In this document: piece after piece, positions 55,618 to 64,000 of the stretch | Numbering within the stretch: the first letter of the stretch is position 1 | Layout: the number at the start of each line of letters is the position of its first letter | DNA from: Rhizobium lusitanum | GTDB taxonomy: Bacteria; Pseudomonadota; Alphaproteobacteria; Rhizobiales; Rhizobiaceae | Length of the DNA: 64,000 nucleotides | NCBI RefSeq assembly: GCF_014189535.1 | Contig: NZ_CP050308.1 | Coordinates: forward strand, 3,771,001-3,835,000 | Reading direction: 5' to 3' | Notes under the pieces: generated by a model | Told to the model about the DNA's origin: nothing | Database searches by the model: none | Seen by the model: only the letters and a program-made list of their open reading frames with translations | Position numbers and translations under genes: made by a program

Positions 55618-55730
55618 GGGTTGGTTTCTCCTCTTACGACGGCATACCGCGACGGCATGCCGCAAACTCCCGGGACTTGTTTTGCACGCCCCCATCAGGC
55701 AAATCAACAGGCGGATTGAAGGGAGACTCC

Positions 55731-56834
55731 ATGGCTGTCGCTAATTTGACGTCGGAACAGGCTGTTTTGAACGAAGTGGCCCGTCAGGACCACAATCGCC
55801 GTGCTATCCGCATCTGGCTCGGTTGTGTGCTTCTGGCGCTTTTTGCCCTCGTGCTGGTGGGCGGCGCGACGCGCCTCACCGAATCCGGCCTGTCGATCAC
55901 AGAGTGGCAACCGATCCATGGCGTCGTCCCGCCGCTCAATGCACAGGAATGGCAGGAGGAGTTCGATCTCTACAAGCGCATTCCACAGTTCCAGCTACTG
56001 AACAAGGATATGACGGTCGACGAGTTCAAGGGCATCTTCTGGTGGGAGTGGGCGCATCGCTTCCTTGCCCGCGCCATGGGCGTCATCTTCGGCGTACCGC
56101 TGCTGTTCTTCGTGCTGACCGGCCGCGTCGAGCGCAAGCTATGGCTGCCGCTTGGCGGTATTTTCCTGCTCGGCGGGCTGCAAGGAGCGATCGGCTGGTG
56201 GATGGTGTCGTCCGGTCTGCAAGCGCGTACCGACGTCAGCCAGTATCGCCTGGCCACCCACCTTGTCACCGCCTGTCTGATCTTTGCCGCCTGCATGTGG
56301 TTCATGCGCGCGCTGTCGCCGCATTCGAACGAACCGGCGCCGACGCGCTATTCGGCGAAACTCGCCGGCCTCATCGCCTTCATGGCGCTATTCCAGATCT
56401 ATCTCGGCGCGTTGGTTGCCGGTCTTGACGCGGGCATGTCCTACAATACCTGGCCGCTGATGGATGGCGCGGTGGTGCCGGGTGGGCTGTTCGTGCAGTC
56501 GCCGGGCTGGATCAATTTCTTCGAGAACCCGAAGATGGTGCAATATGTCCATCGTCTTGGCGCCTATGCGCTTTTTGCCGTCGTCGCGATCAATATGATC
56601 ATCTCGTTGCGTGCTGCGGCACAGACGACGCATGCCCGCCGCTCAGTGGTGTTATTCGTGCTGGTGCTGATCCAGGCTATCCTCGGCATCACGACGCTGC
56701 TCTTGCAGGTGCCGCTGCATCTGGCGCTGGCCCATCAGGCCGGCGCGCTGATCGTATTTGGCTTTGCCATTGCCAACTGGCGCGGTTTCTATGGTGAATA
56801 TCCGCGCCAGACGGTCATTGCGGTGAGGGGCTGA
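55731..56834 (+). CDS. ctaA: Heme A synthase (COX15/CtaA, type 2)
   Basis: Oxidises haem O to haem A for cytochrome aa3 oxidase. The 367-residue protein has eight hydrophobic helices. Haem-ligand His residues lie in IFWWEWAHRFLARAM, YRLATHLVTACL, MVQYVHRLGAYALF and LALAHQAGALIVF. The N-terminus GGATRLTESGLSITEWQPIHG is the family signature. ATG 55731 is preceded by GGGAG; upstream reading is antisense to the DUF2842 gene. Confidence 0.95.
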   Translation: MAVANLTSEQAVLNEVARQDHNRRAIRIWLGCVLLALFALVLVGGATRLTESGLSITEWQPIHGVVPPLNAQEWQEEFDLYKRIPQFQLLNKDMTVDEFKGIFWWEWAHRFLARAMGVIFGVPLLFFVLTGRVERKLWLPLGGIFLLGGLQGAIGWWMVSSGLQARTDVSQYRLATHLVTACLIFAACMWFMRALSPHSNEPAPTRYSAKLAGLIAFMALFQIYLGALVAGLDAGMSYNTWPLMDGAVVPGGLFVQSPGWINFFENPKMVQYVHRLGAYALFAVVAINMIISLRAAAQTTHARRSVVLFVLVLIQAILGITTLLLQVPLHLALAHQAGALIVFGFAIANWRGFYGEYPRQTVIAVRG

Positions 56835-56850
56835 GGCGGATGATCGCCTC
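56833..56850. terminator. Short hairpin between convergent ctaA and Tlde1-domain gene
   Basis: GAGGCG, GATGAT, CGCCTC, beginning in the ctaA stop codon. Only 6 bp with no T-run; possible weak bidirectional terminator. Confidence 0.35.
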
Positions 56851-56871
56851 GCTCTCTTGTTTCGCAAAGCT

Positions 56872-58245
56872 TCAGCGCGACGCAATATTGCTAGGCGCCG
56901 ACGATAGACGCGTCACCACCTGTATACGCTTGAATTCGCCGCGCTTGAAGGCAGCCAGGAAGCGGCCGTAATCCTTAAAGACCACGCAGCCATTCGATTC
57001 GCCGCGGCCTCCTCTGAGCATGTACGAGTGAGTGAGCAAGCCGTCACGGCCATAGACGCGGGCGCCGTTCGCGGGTGTCAGACGCAGCGCCTGCACGCCA
57101 TGGAACAGACTTTCCCTATATGTCAGGTTATAAGTTTCAGGCGGCGTCGGGCCGGTATTTTTGCGGTCGACATAGCGGGGATTGTCACGCATGTGGCCGA
57201 GACCGGAATGCGCTTCGAGGCGTTCGCCGCTCGGCAGATAGACGGTTCCGGCCGAGATATCGTAGATGGCAGTGCCGTTGCCGCCGCGCGGGCTGATAGC
57301 CGCGAAGGGGTTGAGGAAGGGTTTCGGCCGGGTTTCGTCGTCGTCCGTCTTGGCATAGGCCATCAAACGCGCGGGCGGCGCCACGACAACCGTGTCGTCG
57401 CTGCGGGACCTGGCTGGCGCAGCGGAGGCGACAACGGGCGCCCTTTCCACGACATGCTCCGGGCGGGCGAGCGGTATTACGCTCGGCAGGTTTTCGGCGA
57501 CCGGCAAAGTCTCCGCGACGGGCAGGTCGGCGTCATTTGCAGGAAGCGGCACAGCGTCAATTACTGCCGGCACGCTGGCAAGGGGAGCAGCGGAGGCAAT
57601 CTCAATCGGCTGCGGGGCGGCATTCACTGAGGCTACCGTCGGCAAGGATGCGGCGGCATATCTGGCCTGCATCAGCGGTAGAACGGTGTTGGCGAAGTTG
57701 AGGGCGATCACCTTGCGCAGATGGTCGATCGCGGCGGGCGACGCCTCCATGACCGGACGGCCGCCTTTCATGCTTGATGCAGAAACTTGCGCCTGTCGAA
57801 ACTCGGAGGCTTGCTGCGCAAGAGCGCTTGCAAGCTGTGCACGCATCGCATCGGCAGCGGTTGCCTTGGGCTGAACGACGACGTCCCTAGTCGCCGTATA
57901 TCCGGCCCCGCCGATCGGTGCGTCGGCCGGCACGCGGCTCGCGTGACTTTGCTGGTTCACCGGCAAGGTCTGGCTCGCCACGCGGGCAGGGCGCGTCAGA
58001 TGGCTCTGCGGTACGATAAAGGCGGATGCCCTCGGCGTGAACGAATCAATCGCCGACATATTCGCGCCAGGCAAGGACAGAACCATCGATTGCGTGGTGA
58101 TCAGGGTCGCGGCCACCCATGCGAAGGCCGCGACGGAAACGCCGGTGATAACTGTGCCGGGACTGATCCCGGAGGATTTTTTCCGGCGCAGAGCGGACCC
58201 GGAACGGGGATTGAAGTTACCGAACGTCTCGGTCGCAAACGCCAT
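56872..58245 (-). CDS. Membrane-anchored protein with C-terminal Tlde1 (DUF2778) L,D-transpeptidase domain
   Basis: A 457-residue protein. One hydrophobic helix at ~31-51 (TVITGVSVAAFAWVAATLI) anchors it, followed by ~260 residues of low-complexity Ala/Val/Pro linker. The C-terminal ~120 residues are a DUF2778/Tlde1 domain: AIYDISAGTVYLPSGERLEAHSG, then HSYMLRGGRGESNGCVVFKDY with His406 and Cys420 as the catalytic pair. Tlde1 was described as a type VI secretion effector acting on peptidoglycan; the domain here is chromosomal, anchored and has no immunity gene beside it. An envelope housekeeping role is more likely. ATG 58245 is chosen; an earlier in-frame start exists at 58287. Confidence 0.85.
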   Translation of the reverse strand: MAFATETFGNFNPRSGSALRRKKSSGISPGTVITGVSVAAFAWVAATLITTQSMVLSLPGANMSAIDSFTPRASAFIVPQSHLTRPARVASQTLPVNQQSHASRVPADAPIGGAGYTATRDVVVQPKATAADAMRAQLASALAQQASEFRQAQVSASSMKGGRPVMEASPAAIDHLRKVIALNFANTVLPLMQARYAAASLPTVASVNAAPQPIEIASAAPLASVPAVIDAVPLPANDADLPVAETLPVAENLPSVIPLARPEHVVERAPVVASAAPARSRSDDTVVVAPPARLMAYAKTDDDETRPKPFLNPFAAISPRGGNGTAIYDISAGTVYLPSGERLEAHSGLGHMRDNPRYVDRKNTGPTPPETYNLTYRESLFHGVQALRLTPANGARVYGRDGLLTHSYMLRGGRGESNGCVVFKDYGRFLAAFKRGEFKRIQVVTRLSSAPSNIASR

Positions 58246-58623
58246 GATACTCGTTATCCAAACTAAATACGCACCACGCCGGCTCACAAAGGGCCCATGC
58301 CGGGACGCAAAACCTGCGTCCGGCCGTCACTTTGCCGGTTATCGGAAAGCATGCCGAATTATGGTAACCAATTCCTTTACGCTGGCGCGATCTTGAAAAT
58401 TGCCTGACGAGCATTGCCCATAGCCGCTACGTCCCGGAGCGGCTGATGCAGGCCGTAGGGAGTGAATGTGGCGTAATTATCACACGCAATCAATTTTTCG
58501 TTGAGCGGTGAATTCGCTGTATGGGCCGGTCGGCTCACCTTGTCGGTAAAGCATTCGTCAAATGCATTCGGCGGCCGGAATGAAATCCCGAGCGCCGAAG
58601 ATTGGAAATGCCGCTGAAAAATC
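58246..58623. other. Intergenic region between Tlde1-domain gene and argC
   Basis: 378 bp between the start of one minus-strand gene and the stop of another. It is expected to hold the promoter of the Tlde1-domain gene; no ORF, RNA gene or repeat was recognised. Confidence 0.5.
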
Positions 58624-59556
58624 TCAGGCGGAGAGCATCAGGTCCATATTCTGGACCGCAGCGCCCGAGGCACCCTTGCCGAGATTGTCGAGCAAGGCGA
58701 CGAGATTGACCTGCGTGGTGCCCGGCGTGCCGAACACGAACAGCTTCATCGTGTCTTGTCCGGCTAGCTCGACCGCATTGACGCGCGGCAAGGCGCGGCT
58801 ATCGGCGAGGGGGACGACCTGTACGATGTCCTGGCCGGCAAAATGGGCGGCAAGCGCGGCATGGATGCTTTCCATCGTCGCGCCTTCGGCAAGGTCGTCG
58901 AGATACAACGGCACCTGCACGATCATGCCCTGCGGGAACTTGCCGACCGAGGGGGAGAAGATCGGCGCGCGGTCGAGCAGCCCATGCGTCATCATTTCCG
59001 GTACGTGCTTGTGAGTCAGCGGCAGGCCATAGAGGAAATGCGGGGAGGTGATCGCATCCGGATGCTCGGCATTTTCCATCTGCGCGATCATCTGCTTGCC
59101 GCCGCCGGTATAGCCGGAAACGGCATTAACGGTCACGGGATAGCCGTCCGGCAGGATGCCGGCAACACGCAGTGGGCGGATGAGAGCGATGGCGCCGGTC
59201 GGATAGCAGCCCGGATTCGCGACGAAACGCGCGCTCGTGATCTTGCCGCCCTGTTCCTTGTCCATTTCGGCAAAGCCATAGGCCCAGTCCGGATGTACGC
59301 GGAATGCGGTCGACGTGTCGATGACGCGGACATTGTTGTTGGCCGAAACCATCTTGACTGCTTCCTTCGACGCATCGTCGGGCAGGCAGAGAATGGCGAT
59401 ATCGGCGCTGTTCAGCATGTCTTCGCGGATGGCGGCATTACGCCGTTCTGCTTCCGGAATGGACAGAAGCTCGACGTCGCGGCGGTCGGCCATGCGCGTG
59501 CGGATCTGCAAGCCCGTGGTTCCGTGTTCGCCATCGATGAAGATCTTCGGTGCCAT
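58624..59556 (-). CDS. argC: N-acetyl-gamma-glutamyl-phosphate reductase (ArgC type 2)
   Basis: NADPH-dependent step of arginine synthesis. The 310-residue protein is of the short type 2 class (~310 residues). NADP loop [11 protein letters not shown] near the start, catalytic Cys117 in [12 protein letters not shown], and the [12 protein letters not shown] segment are seen. C-terminal [21 protein letters not shown] is family-typical. It lies next to speB (agmatinase), both in arginine/polyamine metabolism, 141 nt apart. Confidence 0.94.
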   Translation of the reverse strand: MAPKIFIDGEHGTTGLQIRTRMADRRDVELLSIPEAERRNAAIREDMLNSADIAILCLPDDASKEAVKMVSANNNVRVIDTSTAFRVHPDWAYGFAEMDKEQGGKITSARFVANPGCYPTGAIALIRPLRVAGILPDGYPVTVNAVSGYTGGGKQMIAQMENAEHPDAITSPHFLYGLPLTHKHVPEMMTHGLLDRAPIFSPSVGKFPQGMIVQVPLYLDDLAEGATMESIHAALAAHFAGQDIVQVVPLADSRALPRVNAVELAGQDTMKLFVFGTPGTTQVNLVALLDNLGKGASGAAVQNMDLMLSA

Positions 59557-59697
59557 GTTCTTTATTCCTGTTCTTTCAATAGGTTCAGAATGTTTCCGGA
59601 CTCAGTTTGCCATGAAGTTGATTCAAAATGATAACAGCTGCTTTGGTCCAGTCATGACCTTATCCGAAAACCGCTTCGCACTTTTCGGGATCATGCC

Positions 59698-60651
59698 CTA
59701 ACGTCCAGCCGCACGCCTTTCAGCGTGGAGACCGAGCATATACATCGCCACCGTCGCCCCTGCAATGGCGGTGATGTCGGCATGGTCATAGGCCGGTGAT
59801 ACCTCAACGACATCGGCGCCCTTGATATCGAGTTGATGCAGGCGCTGCAGCGTCGAGAGGATTTTCGCGCTCGACGGACCGCCCGCGACCGGCGTTCCCG
59901 TGCCCGGCGCATAGGCTGGGTCGAGGCAATCGATATCGAAGGTCAGGTAAGTGGGCGCGCCCCTGGTATGGGTGATGATGGTAGAGGCGATATCGGCTGC
60001 ACTCATATCCTCGACCTCGTGGCTATAAAGAACCCGGATGCCGTAATCCTCCGGCGCATGCGTGCGGATGCCGATCTGGATGGAACGGTCGGGATCGATC
60101 AGGCCGTCGCGGGCGGCACGGGCGACGAAGGAGCCATGGTCGATGCGCCGGCCATCGTCGAACCAGGTGTCCTGATGCGCGTCGAATTGTACCAGCGCCA
60201 AAGGCCCGTGCTTGGCGGCATGCGCTTTGAGCAACGGCCATGTGACGAAATGATCGCCGCCGAGCGTCAGCAGGAAGGCGCCGGTGTCGAGAATGGTGTT
60301 CGCCTGGCGCTCGATCGCCGCCGGCGTTTCCTGGTGGTTGCCGTAATCGAGCAGGCAGTCGCCATAGTCGATGACGGACATCTCGGCAAAGAGGTCGCGA
60401 TTGAAGGGGTATTGCGGGTCGTTGTCGAAGATCGCCGAGGCGCGGCGGATCGCCTGCGGCCCGAAGCGTGTTCCCGGCCGGTTGGATGTCGCTGCGTCAA
60501 AGGGGATGCCCCAGACGACGGCATCGACGCCTTCCAGCGATTTGGTGAAGCGGCGGCGCATGAAGGAGAGCGCGCCGGCAAAAGTCGGGTCGCTGGCCGC
60601 GGATGTCAGGCTGGTTGCTGTAAAGGCATGATCGATCGACGTGCTCGGCAC
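59698..60651 (-). CDS. speB: Agmatinase
   Basis: Ureohydrolase that cleaves agmatine to putrescine and urea, with two manganese ions. The 317-residue protein has all ligand motifs: GGDHFVTW, QFDAHQDTW and TFDIDCLDPAYAPGTGTP. Position 281 onward (VEVSPAYDHADITA) is the usual C-terminal block. The agmatinase/guanidinobutyrase choice cannot be settled by eye. Confidence 0.9.
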   Translation of the reverse strand: MPSTSIDHAFTATSLTSAASDPTFAGALSFMRRRFTKSLEGVDAVVWGIPFDAATSNRPGTRFGPQAIRRASAIFDNDPQYPFNRDLFAEMSVIDYGDCLLDYGNHQETPAAIERQANTILDTGAFLLTLGGDHFVTWPLLKAHAAKHGPLALVQFDAHQDTWFDDGRRIDHGSFVARAARDGLIDPDRSIQIGIRTHAPEDYGIRVLYSHEVEDMSAADIASTIITHTRGAPTYLTFDIDCLDPAYAPGTGTPVAGGPSSAKILSTLQRLHQLDIKGADVVEVSPAYDHADITAIAGATVAMYMLGLHAERRAAGR

Positions 60652-60748
60652 TGACTTTTCCTTCGGTTACGCTGAAAGCACAGTCTATCTCGACGCACAC
60701 AAGCGTCCATGCCTGCAGGGCTTCAAATGGAGGGTTTTCCCGTCTTTG

Positions 60749-61021
60749 CTATTTTTTGGCTGGAGCCGTGCATTGATATGCCTGCTTGACACAAGCGATT
60801 TGCGGCGTGGAGCATTCGGCTTTTCCGTCGGCAAGTGTGCAGATCGAGCATTGATCGGTGAACTCCTTGCAATCCGGATTGGTCTGTATGAATTCCTTCA
60901 TGCTTTCCATCCGTGCCTGCTCTTCCGTCGCCGGTTGCGGAGCGTCTGCCGAAAAGGCAGGCGAGATGCCCGATATCAAAAGCAAAAATGGCAGGATCAA
61001 TGCGGCTATCGTCCGTGTCAT
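60749..61021 (-). CDS. Small Cys-rich secreted protein
   Basis: A 90-residue precursor with a Sec signal (IAALILPFLLLISGISPAFS, cleavage after AFS). The mature part holds six Cys (DCKEFTDQCSICTLADGKAEC, CVKQAYQC), probably three disulphides. GGAGGA lies upstream of ATG 61021. No family with known function recognised. Confidence 0.78.
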   Translation of the reverse strand: MTRTIAALILPFLLLISGISPAFSADAPQPATEEQARMESMKEFIQTNPDCKEFTDQCSICTLADGKAECSTPQIACVKQAYQCTAPAKK

Positions 61022-61119
61022 CCTAAAGCTCCTCCATGAGTGATGCGGGAGTTTGCCATAAAATGCGCGCTTTGCCTGCATGGCGATATTGCATCCGTCA
61101 AAAAGAACAGGAAAAACAA

Positions 61120-61145
61120 AAAGGCCGGGCGAAAACCCGGCCTTT
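61120..61145 (-). terminator. Terminator of the rplM-rpsI operon
   Basis: AAAGGCCGGG, CGAAAA, CCCGGCCTTT; on the minus strand followed by TTTGTTTTT, ~26 nt past the rpsI stop. Confidence 0.9.
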
Positions 61146-61170
61146 CCAAAATCCGATCTCGGATAAGCGA

Positions 61171-61638
61171 CTAACGCTTGGAGAACTGGAACGAACGACG
61201 TGCCTTCGCACGGCCGTACTTCTTGCGTTCGACAACGCGGCTGTCGCGGGTCAGGAAGCCGCCCTTCTTCAGGACCGGGCGCAGGCCCGGCTCAAAGTAG
61301 GTCAGAGCCTTGGACAGGCCGTGACGAACGGCACCGGCCTGGCCGGAGAGACCGCCACCGGCAACGGTGGCAATGATGTCGAACTGGCCATCACGGGCAG
61401 CAGCGAAGATCGGCTGACGCAGGATCATCTGCAGAACCGGACGGGCGAAATAAGCCGTGTAGTCCTTGCCATTGACGATGATTTTGCCAGAGCCGGCCTT
61501 GAGCCATACGCGGGCAACTGCGTCCTTGCGCTTGCCGGTCGCGTAGGAGCGACCAAGCGAGTCAACCTTGCGGACGTGAACGGGAGCAGCTGCTTCCGAT
61601 ACCGTGCCGAGATCCTTCAGGGAAGAGAGATCAGCCAT
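61171..61638 (-). CDS. rpsI: 30S ribosomal protein S9
   Basis: The 155-residue protein shows family blocks [21 protein letters not shown] and the C-terminal [17 protein letters not shown] tail that reaches the P-site tRNA. An N-terminal extension of about 25 residues is usual in alphaproteobacteria. It follows rplM after 2 nt. Confidence 0.98.
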   Translation of the reverse strand: MADLSSLKDLGTVSEAAAPVHVRKVDSLGRSYATGKRKDAVARVWLKAGSGKIIVNGKDYTAYFARPVLQMILRQPIFAAARDGQFDIIATVAGGGLSGQAGAVRHGLSKALTYFEPGLRPVLKKGGFLTRDSRVVERKKYGRAKARRSFQFSKR

Positions 61639-61640
61639 TA

Positions 61641-62105
61641 TCAGGCGCTCCTTACGTTCTTCTTGTTCAGCTTGGCGACGTCGAGAACGACGGGCTGCTG
61701 GGCTTCATGGGGATGGTTCGAGCCGGTGTAGACGCGCAGGTTCTTCATCTGGCGACGGCCGAGCGGGCCGCGGGGAACCATGCGTTCGACAGCCTTCTCG
61801 ACGACGCGCTCCGGGAAGCGGCCTTCGATGATCTGACGAGCGGTACGCTCCTTGATGCCGCCGGCATAACCGGTGTGCCAGTAGTAAACCTTGTCTTCGT
61901 ACTTCTTGCCGGTGAAAACGATCTTGTCGGCATTGATGACGATGACGTTGTCGCCGTCGTCGACGTGCGGCGTAAAGGTAGCCTTATGCTTGCCACGCAG
62001 ACGCATAGCGATGATAGAAGCGAGACGACCAACGACAAGCCCTTCGGCGTCGATGAGAATCCACTTCTTCTCCACCTCTGCAGGCTTCTGGGAGAAGGTT
62101 GCCAT
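61641..62105 (-). CDS. rplM: 50S ribosomal protein L13
   Basis: The 154-residue protein shows [38 protein letters not shown] and [20 protein letters not shown]. It heads the rplM-rpsI operon; the promoter must lie in 62106-62344. Confidence 0.98.
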   Translation of the reverse strand: MATFSQKPAEVEKKWILIDAEGLVVGRLASIIAMRLRGKHKATFTPHVDDGDNVIVINADKIVFTGKKYEDKVYYWHTGYAGGIKERTARQIIEGRFPERVVEKAVERMVPRGPLGRRQMKNLRVYTGSNHPHEAQQPVVLDVAKLNKKNVRSA

Positions 62106-62313
62106 GTTGTATACTCTCTTTTAGGACCCCGGAACCCGAAGGCATCAGGGCGTTTCTTGTTGCTTGGTTTGGCGAGCGAAACGCACGCCAAAAAGAAAAC
62201 AGCCCGGAAAGGCTGTAATCTGGGGCGGCTTATAGAGGGAATGTGCGGGAAGGTCAATATGACGGATTTTGACGGCTATAAAAATTAACGAGTAGAATCA
62301 GTATGTTGATTGC

Positions 62314-62331
62314 GTGGTATCTATATACCAC
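62314..62331 (-). terminator. Possible terminator after the second DMT transporter gene
   Basis: GTGGTAT, CTAT, ATACCAC: a 7-bp stem 14 nt past the stop codon of the minus-strand gene. No T-run follows on the minus strand, so the call is weak. Confidence 0.35.
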
Positions 62332-62344
62332 ATAGTTTCTGACC

Positions 62345-63181
62345 TCAAACCAGCTTTAGGATCAATACGCCCGCGGCAATGATCGCGCCGGCAATATAGC
62401 GCCAGATGCTTGAGCGTTCCTTTAGAATGACCACGGAAATCACCAGCGCGAACAGGATCGAGGTTTCGCGCAATGCCGCGACGGTGGCGACGGGCGCCTT
62501 TGTCATGGCCCATAGCGCCAGGCCGTAGGATGCGATGGAGCCGGCGCCGCCGATCAGGCCGCGCCACCAGTTGTAGTGGACATGGGCGGCCACGGCGTTC
62601 ACGCCGCGCTGCGAGATCGCCCAGGTGAACAGCAGCACCGGTGGCAGCAGCGACATCCACAGCGTATAGGATATGGAGTTGCCCGATAGCCGCGCGCCGA
62701 TGCCGTCGACATAGGTATAGGTAGCGATCACCACGGAATTGGAAAGCGCGAGCTTAATGGCTGTCCGGCCGCCCTTCCGCGCTTCGAAGGCCAGCGTCAT
62801 GATGCCCGCGCAGATGGTCATGATGCCAAGCACAGCCCCGCCCGACAGGCTCTCCTTGAGGATGAAGCCGCTGGTCGCCGCGATGATCATCGGTGCAACA
62901 CCACGCATCAGGGGGTAGACGAGGCCGATATCACCGGCGCGATAGGCTGCGGCCACCAACTGGAAATAGGCGAACTGCAGGATCGCCGACGCGCCGATGA
63001 AGGGCCACGCGGCCGAGGCTGGCAGCGGCAGAAATGCCAGAAAGGGCAGGGCGGTGACCGCGCCGCCTGCCGAAACCAAAGCCGCATCCAGCGACTTGTC
63101 CGTACCGGCCTTGATGATCGCGTTCCAGGTCGCGTGCAGCAGAGCCCCGAAAAGGACAAGGGCGATGACGTCAAGAGACAC
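62345..63181 (-). CDS. DMT-superfamily (EamA) transporter
   Basis: A 278-residue inner-membrane protein with about ten hydrophobic segments. Features: VLFGALLHATWNAIIKAGTD near the start, GVAPMIIAATSGFILKESLSG at the end of repeat 1, and ALRETSILFALVISVVILKER at the end of repeat 2. It resembles the 17167-18048 transporter only in fold. Substrate unknown. Confidence 0.9.
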   Translation of the reverse strand: MSLDVIALVLFGALLHATWNAIIKAGTDKSLDAALVSAGGAVTALPFLAFLPLPASAAWPFIGASAILQFAYFQLVAAAYRAGDIGLVYPLMRGVAPMIIAATSGFILKESLSGGAVLGIMTICAGIMTLAFEARKGGRTAIKLALSNSVVIATYTYVDGIGARLSGNSISYTLWMSLLPPVLLFTWAISQRGVNAVAAHVHYNWWRGLIGGAGSIASYGLALWAMTKAPVATVAALRETSILFALVISVVILKERSSIWRYIAGAIIAAGVLILKLV

Positions 63182-63884
63182 GGAAACCTCGGGAAAATAG
63201 GCGATGGCCGGAAAAATTTTGATAATTTGTGGTTATCTCGCCGCCATTTGATCCTCAATGCGTCAAAAAGCAACAGACCAAGCGTTTGTGGAACAGCATG
63301 GCGTACCACCGTGTCCCTGCTTCTCAGGAAAAGCATCGCTCATCTTGTTTCCCATTTGTTCTATTTCCGATATGCAACTATAAGACGTTTCTAATGCATG
63401 TGGGTATGAAGCAAGAACAAAAATTGGATGTGGAGTGAACGCATTATGACGGCTCTTGTCGATAAATTCCCAAAGCGCTTTGAATCTCTCTCAGAGAAAT
63501 AGGGTTAACCAATTTGAAGAATCGGCCGGTTCGATCGTCGGTTGAACGGGCGCGGCGAGTATGCGTCGGCATAAAAGACGACAAATGGATCAGGATATCG
63601 GAAAACTGCAGGAGCAATAACCTATCCGTGCGACTCTGGCTTTTTCTGGTGAAATCGACTATCATTCCGGCATGAAACAATAATAAGTAATATTTATTGT
63701 GGAATGAAGGGTTTTTTAACCGCATCCTTTTCTCACATAAATCTATGTTTTGGCATATATCTCCGTTCACATTCTGTTCTTATTCGATAACTTATTATAA
63801 GGCTTCGCTAATTAGCCTCTGAATAGAAAGTGAACAAAAATCGCATTTCATGAGAACACAACCCGCCGGTCGAGGAGGGTGTGA
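63182..63884. other. AT-rich, gene-poor stretch near the right end
   Basis: 703 bp clearly richer in A/T than the rest of the window, especially 63640-63840. The few open frames (for example 63444-63770 on the minus strand) lack a ribosome-binding site and recognisable sequence. It probably holds the promoter of the gene beginning at 63885. Confidence 0.55.
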
Positions 63885-64000
63885 TTGAAAGCGCTTTGGC
63901 GATATCCGCGAAATCCTATGCACCAGAAACTATTTTGCGTTGCAATAGCGATAGTTGAGGGCGCGTCGATGGCGGCCGATCTGATTCAGAATCGGCGCGC
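63885..64000 (+). CDS. Possible start of a secreted protein gene (3' end outside window)
   Basis: A frame open to the end of the window, beginning at TTG 63885 after an excellent GGAGGG (63874-63879) with five-base spacing; ATG 63918 is an in-frame alternative. The deduced N-terminus is basic (KALWRYPRNPMHQK) followed by hydrophobic LFCVAIAIVEGASMAA-D, which looks like a Sec signal peptide with a cleavage site. Too short to identify. Confidence 0.4.
   Translation, partial: MKALWRYPRNPMHQKLFCVAIAIVEGASMAADLIQNRR

Noticed and set aside
63444..63770. A 108-codon minus-strand frame in the AT-rich tail
   Set aside because: No ribosome-binding site, no recognisable domain and composition unlike the genes of this genome; could be chance.

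Overview
The window is a chromosomal stretch of a rhizobial alphaproteobacterium, most likely Rhizobium sensu lato. This rests on gene content and order: ppk-ppx, a Cys-free HemB metal site of the Bradyrhizobium type, ldtR beside an L,D-transpeptidase, glyA-nrdR-rib-nusB, DUF177-plsX-fabH-ihfA-MerR, a Porin_2 outer-membrane porin, BA14K and DUF2842 proteins, and type-2 heme A synthase. Base composition is GC-rich except in a few accessory stretches. No rRNA, CRISPR array, phage or insertion sequence with a transposase was seen. One tRNA (Pro, anticodon GGG) is present.

Layout. 1-8.5 kb: end of polyphosphate kinase, exopolyphosphatase, a phytase-like secreted esterase, a membrane class III nucleotide cyclase, RNase D, a Tat-exported multicopper oxidase and a small DUF559 (Vsr-like) nuclease-fold protein. 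8.5-8.8 kb: a 248-bp nested palindrome that folds like a cloverleaf. 8.9-21.8 kb: aspS, a serine hydrolase/TetR pair between two nearly identical terminators, a secreted protein, parC, an AbrB/Doc toxin-antitoxin pair with a palindromic operator, a DMT exporter, bpt, an RDD protein, hemB, a DUF6163-like membrane protein and ldtR. 21.9-23.35 kb: a low-GC DUF4062 gene between two 25-bp direct repeats, lying between ldtR and its likely target L,D-transpeptidase gene. This is the best candidate in the window for an undescribed, probably defence-related, unit.

23.7-45.7 kb: the L,D-transpeptidase, glyA-nrdR-ribD-ribE, a reversed GNAT/GNAT/cupin block that separates ribE from ribH-nusB, proton-pumping pyrophosphatase, bamE, a cytochrome bc1 assembly chaperone, DUF177, plsX (with an apparent 1-nt frameshift), fabH, ihfA, a MerR regulator, a porin, several small envelope proteins, tRNA-Pro, an SNase-like protein and a PHB-depolymerase-type esterase. 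45.8-55.3 kb: an exopolysaccharide cluster (two GT4 glycosyltransferases, polymerase/ligase, polyprenyl-phosphate sugar transferase, Wza-type exporter, a Wzz/Wzc-type protein with a degenerate kinase domain, and a CelD-like acyltransferase). 55.4-64 kb: DUF2842, heme A synthase, a membrane-anchored Tlde1-domain protein, argC, speB, a Cys-rich secreted protein, rpsI-rplM, a second DMT transporter and an AT-rich, gene-poor tail with a possible gene start.

Much of the window deals with the cell envelope: peptidoglycan cross-linking (LdtR/Ldt, Tlde1), outer-membrane assembly (BamE, porin, lipoproteins), fatty acid/phospholipid synthesis (PlsX, FabH) and capsule/EPS export. All coordinates, motifs and repeats were read by eye from the sequence; family assignments come from motif recognition and no database search was run.
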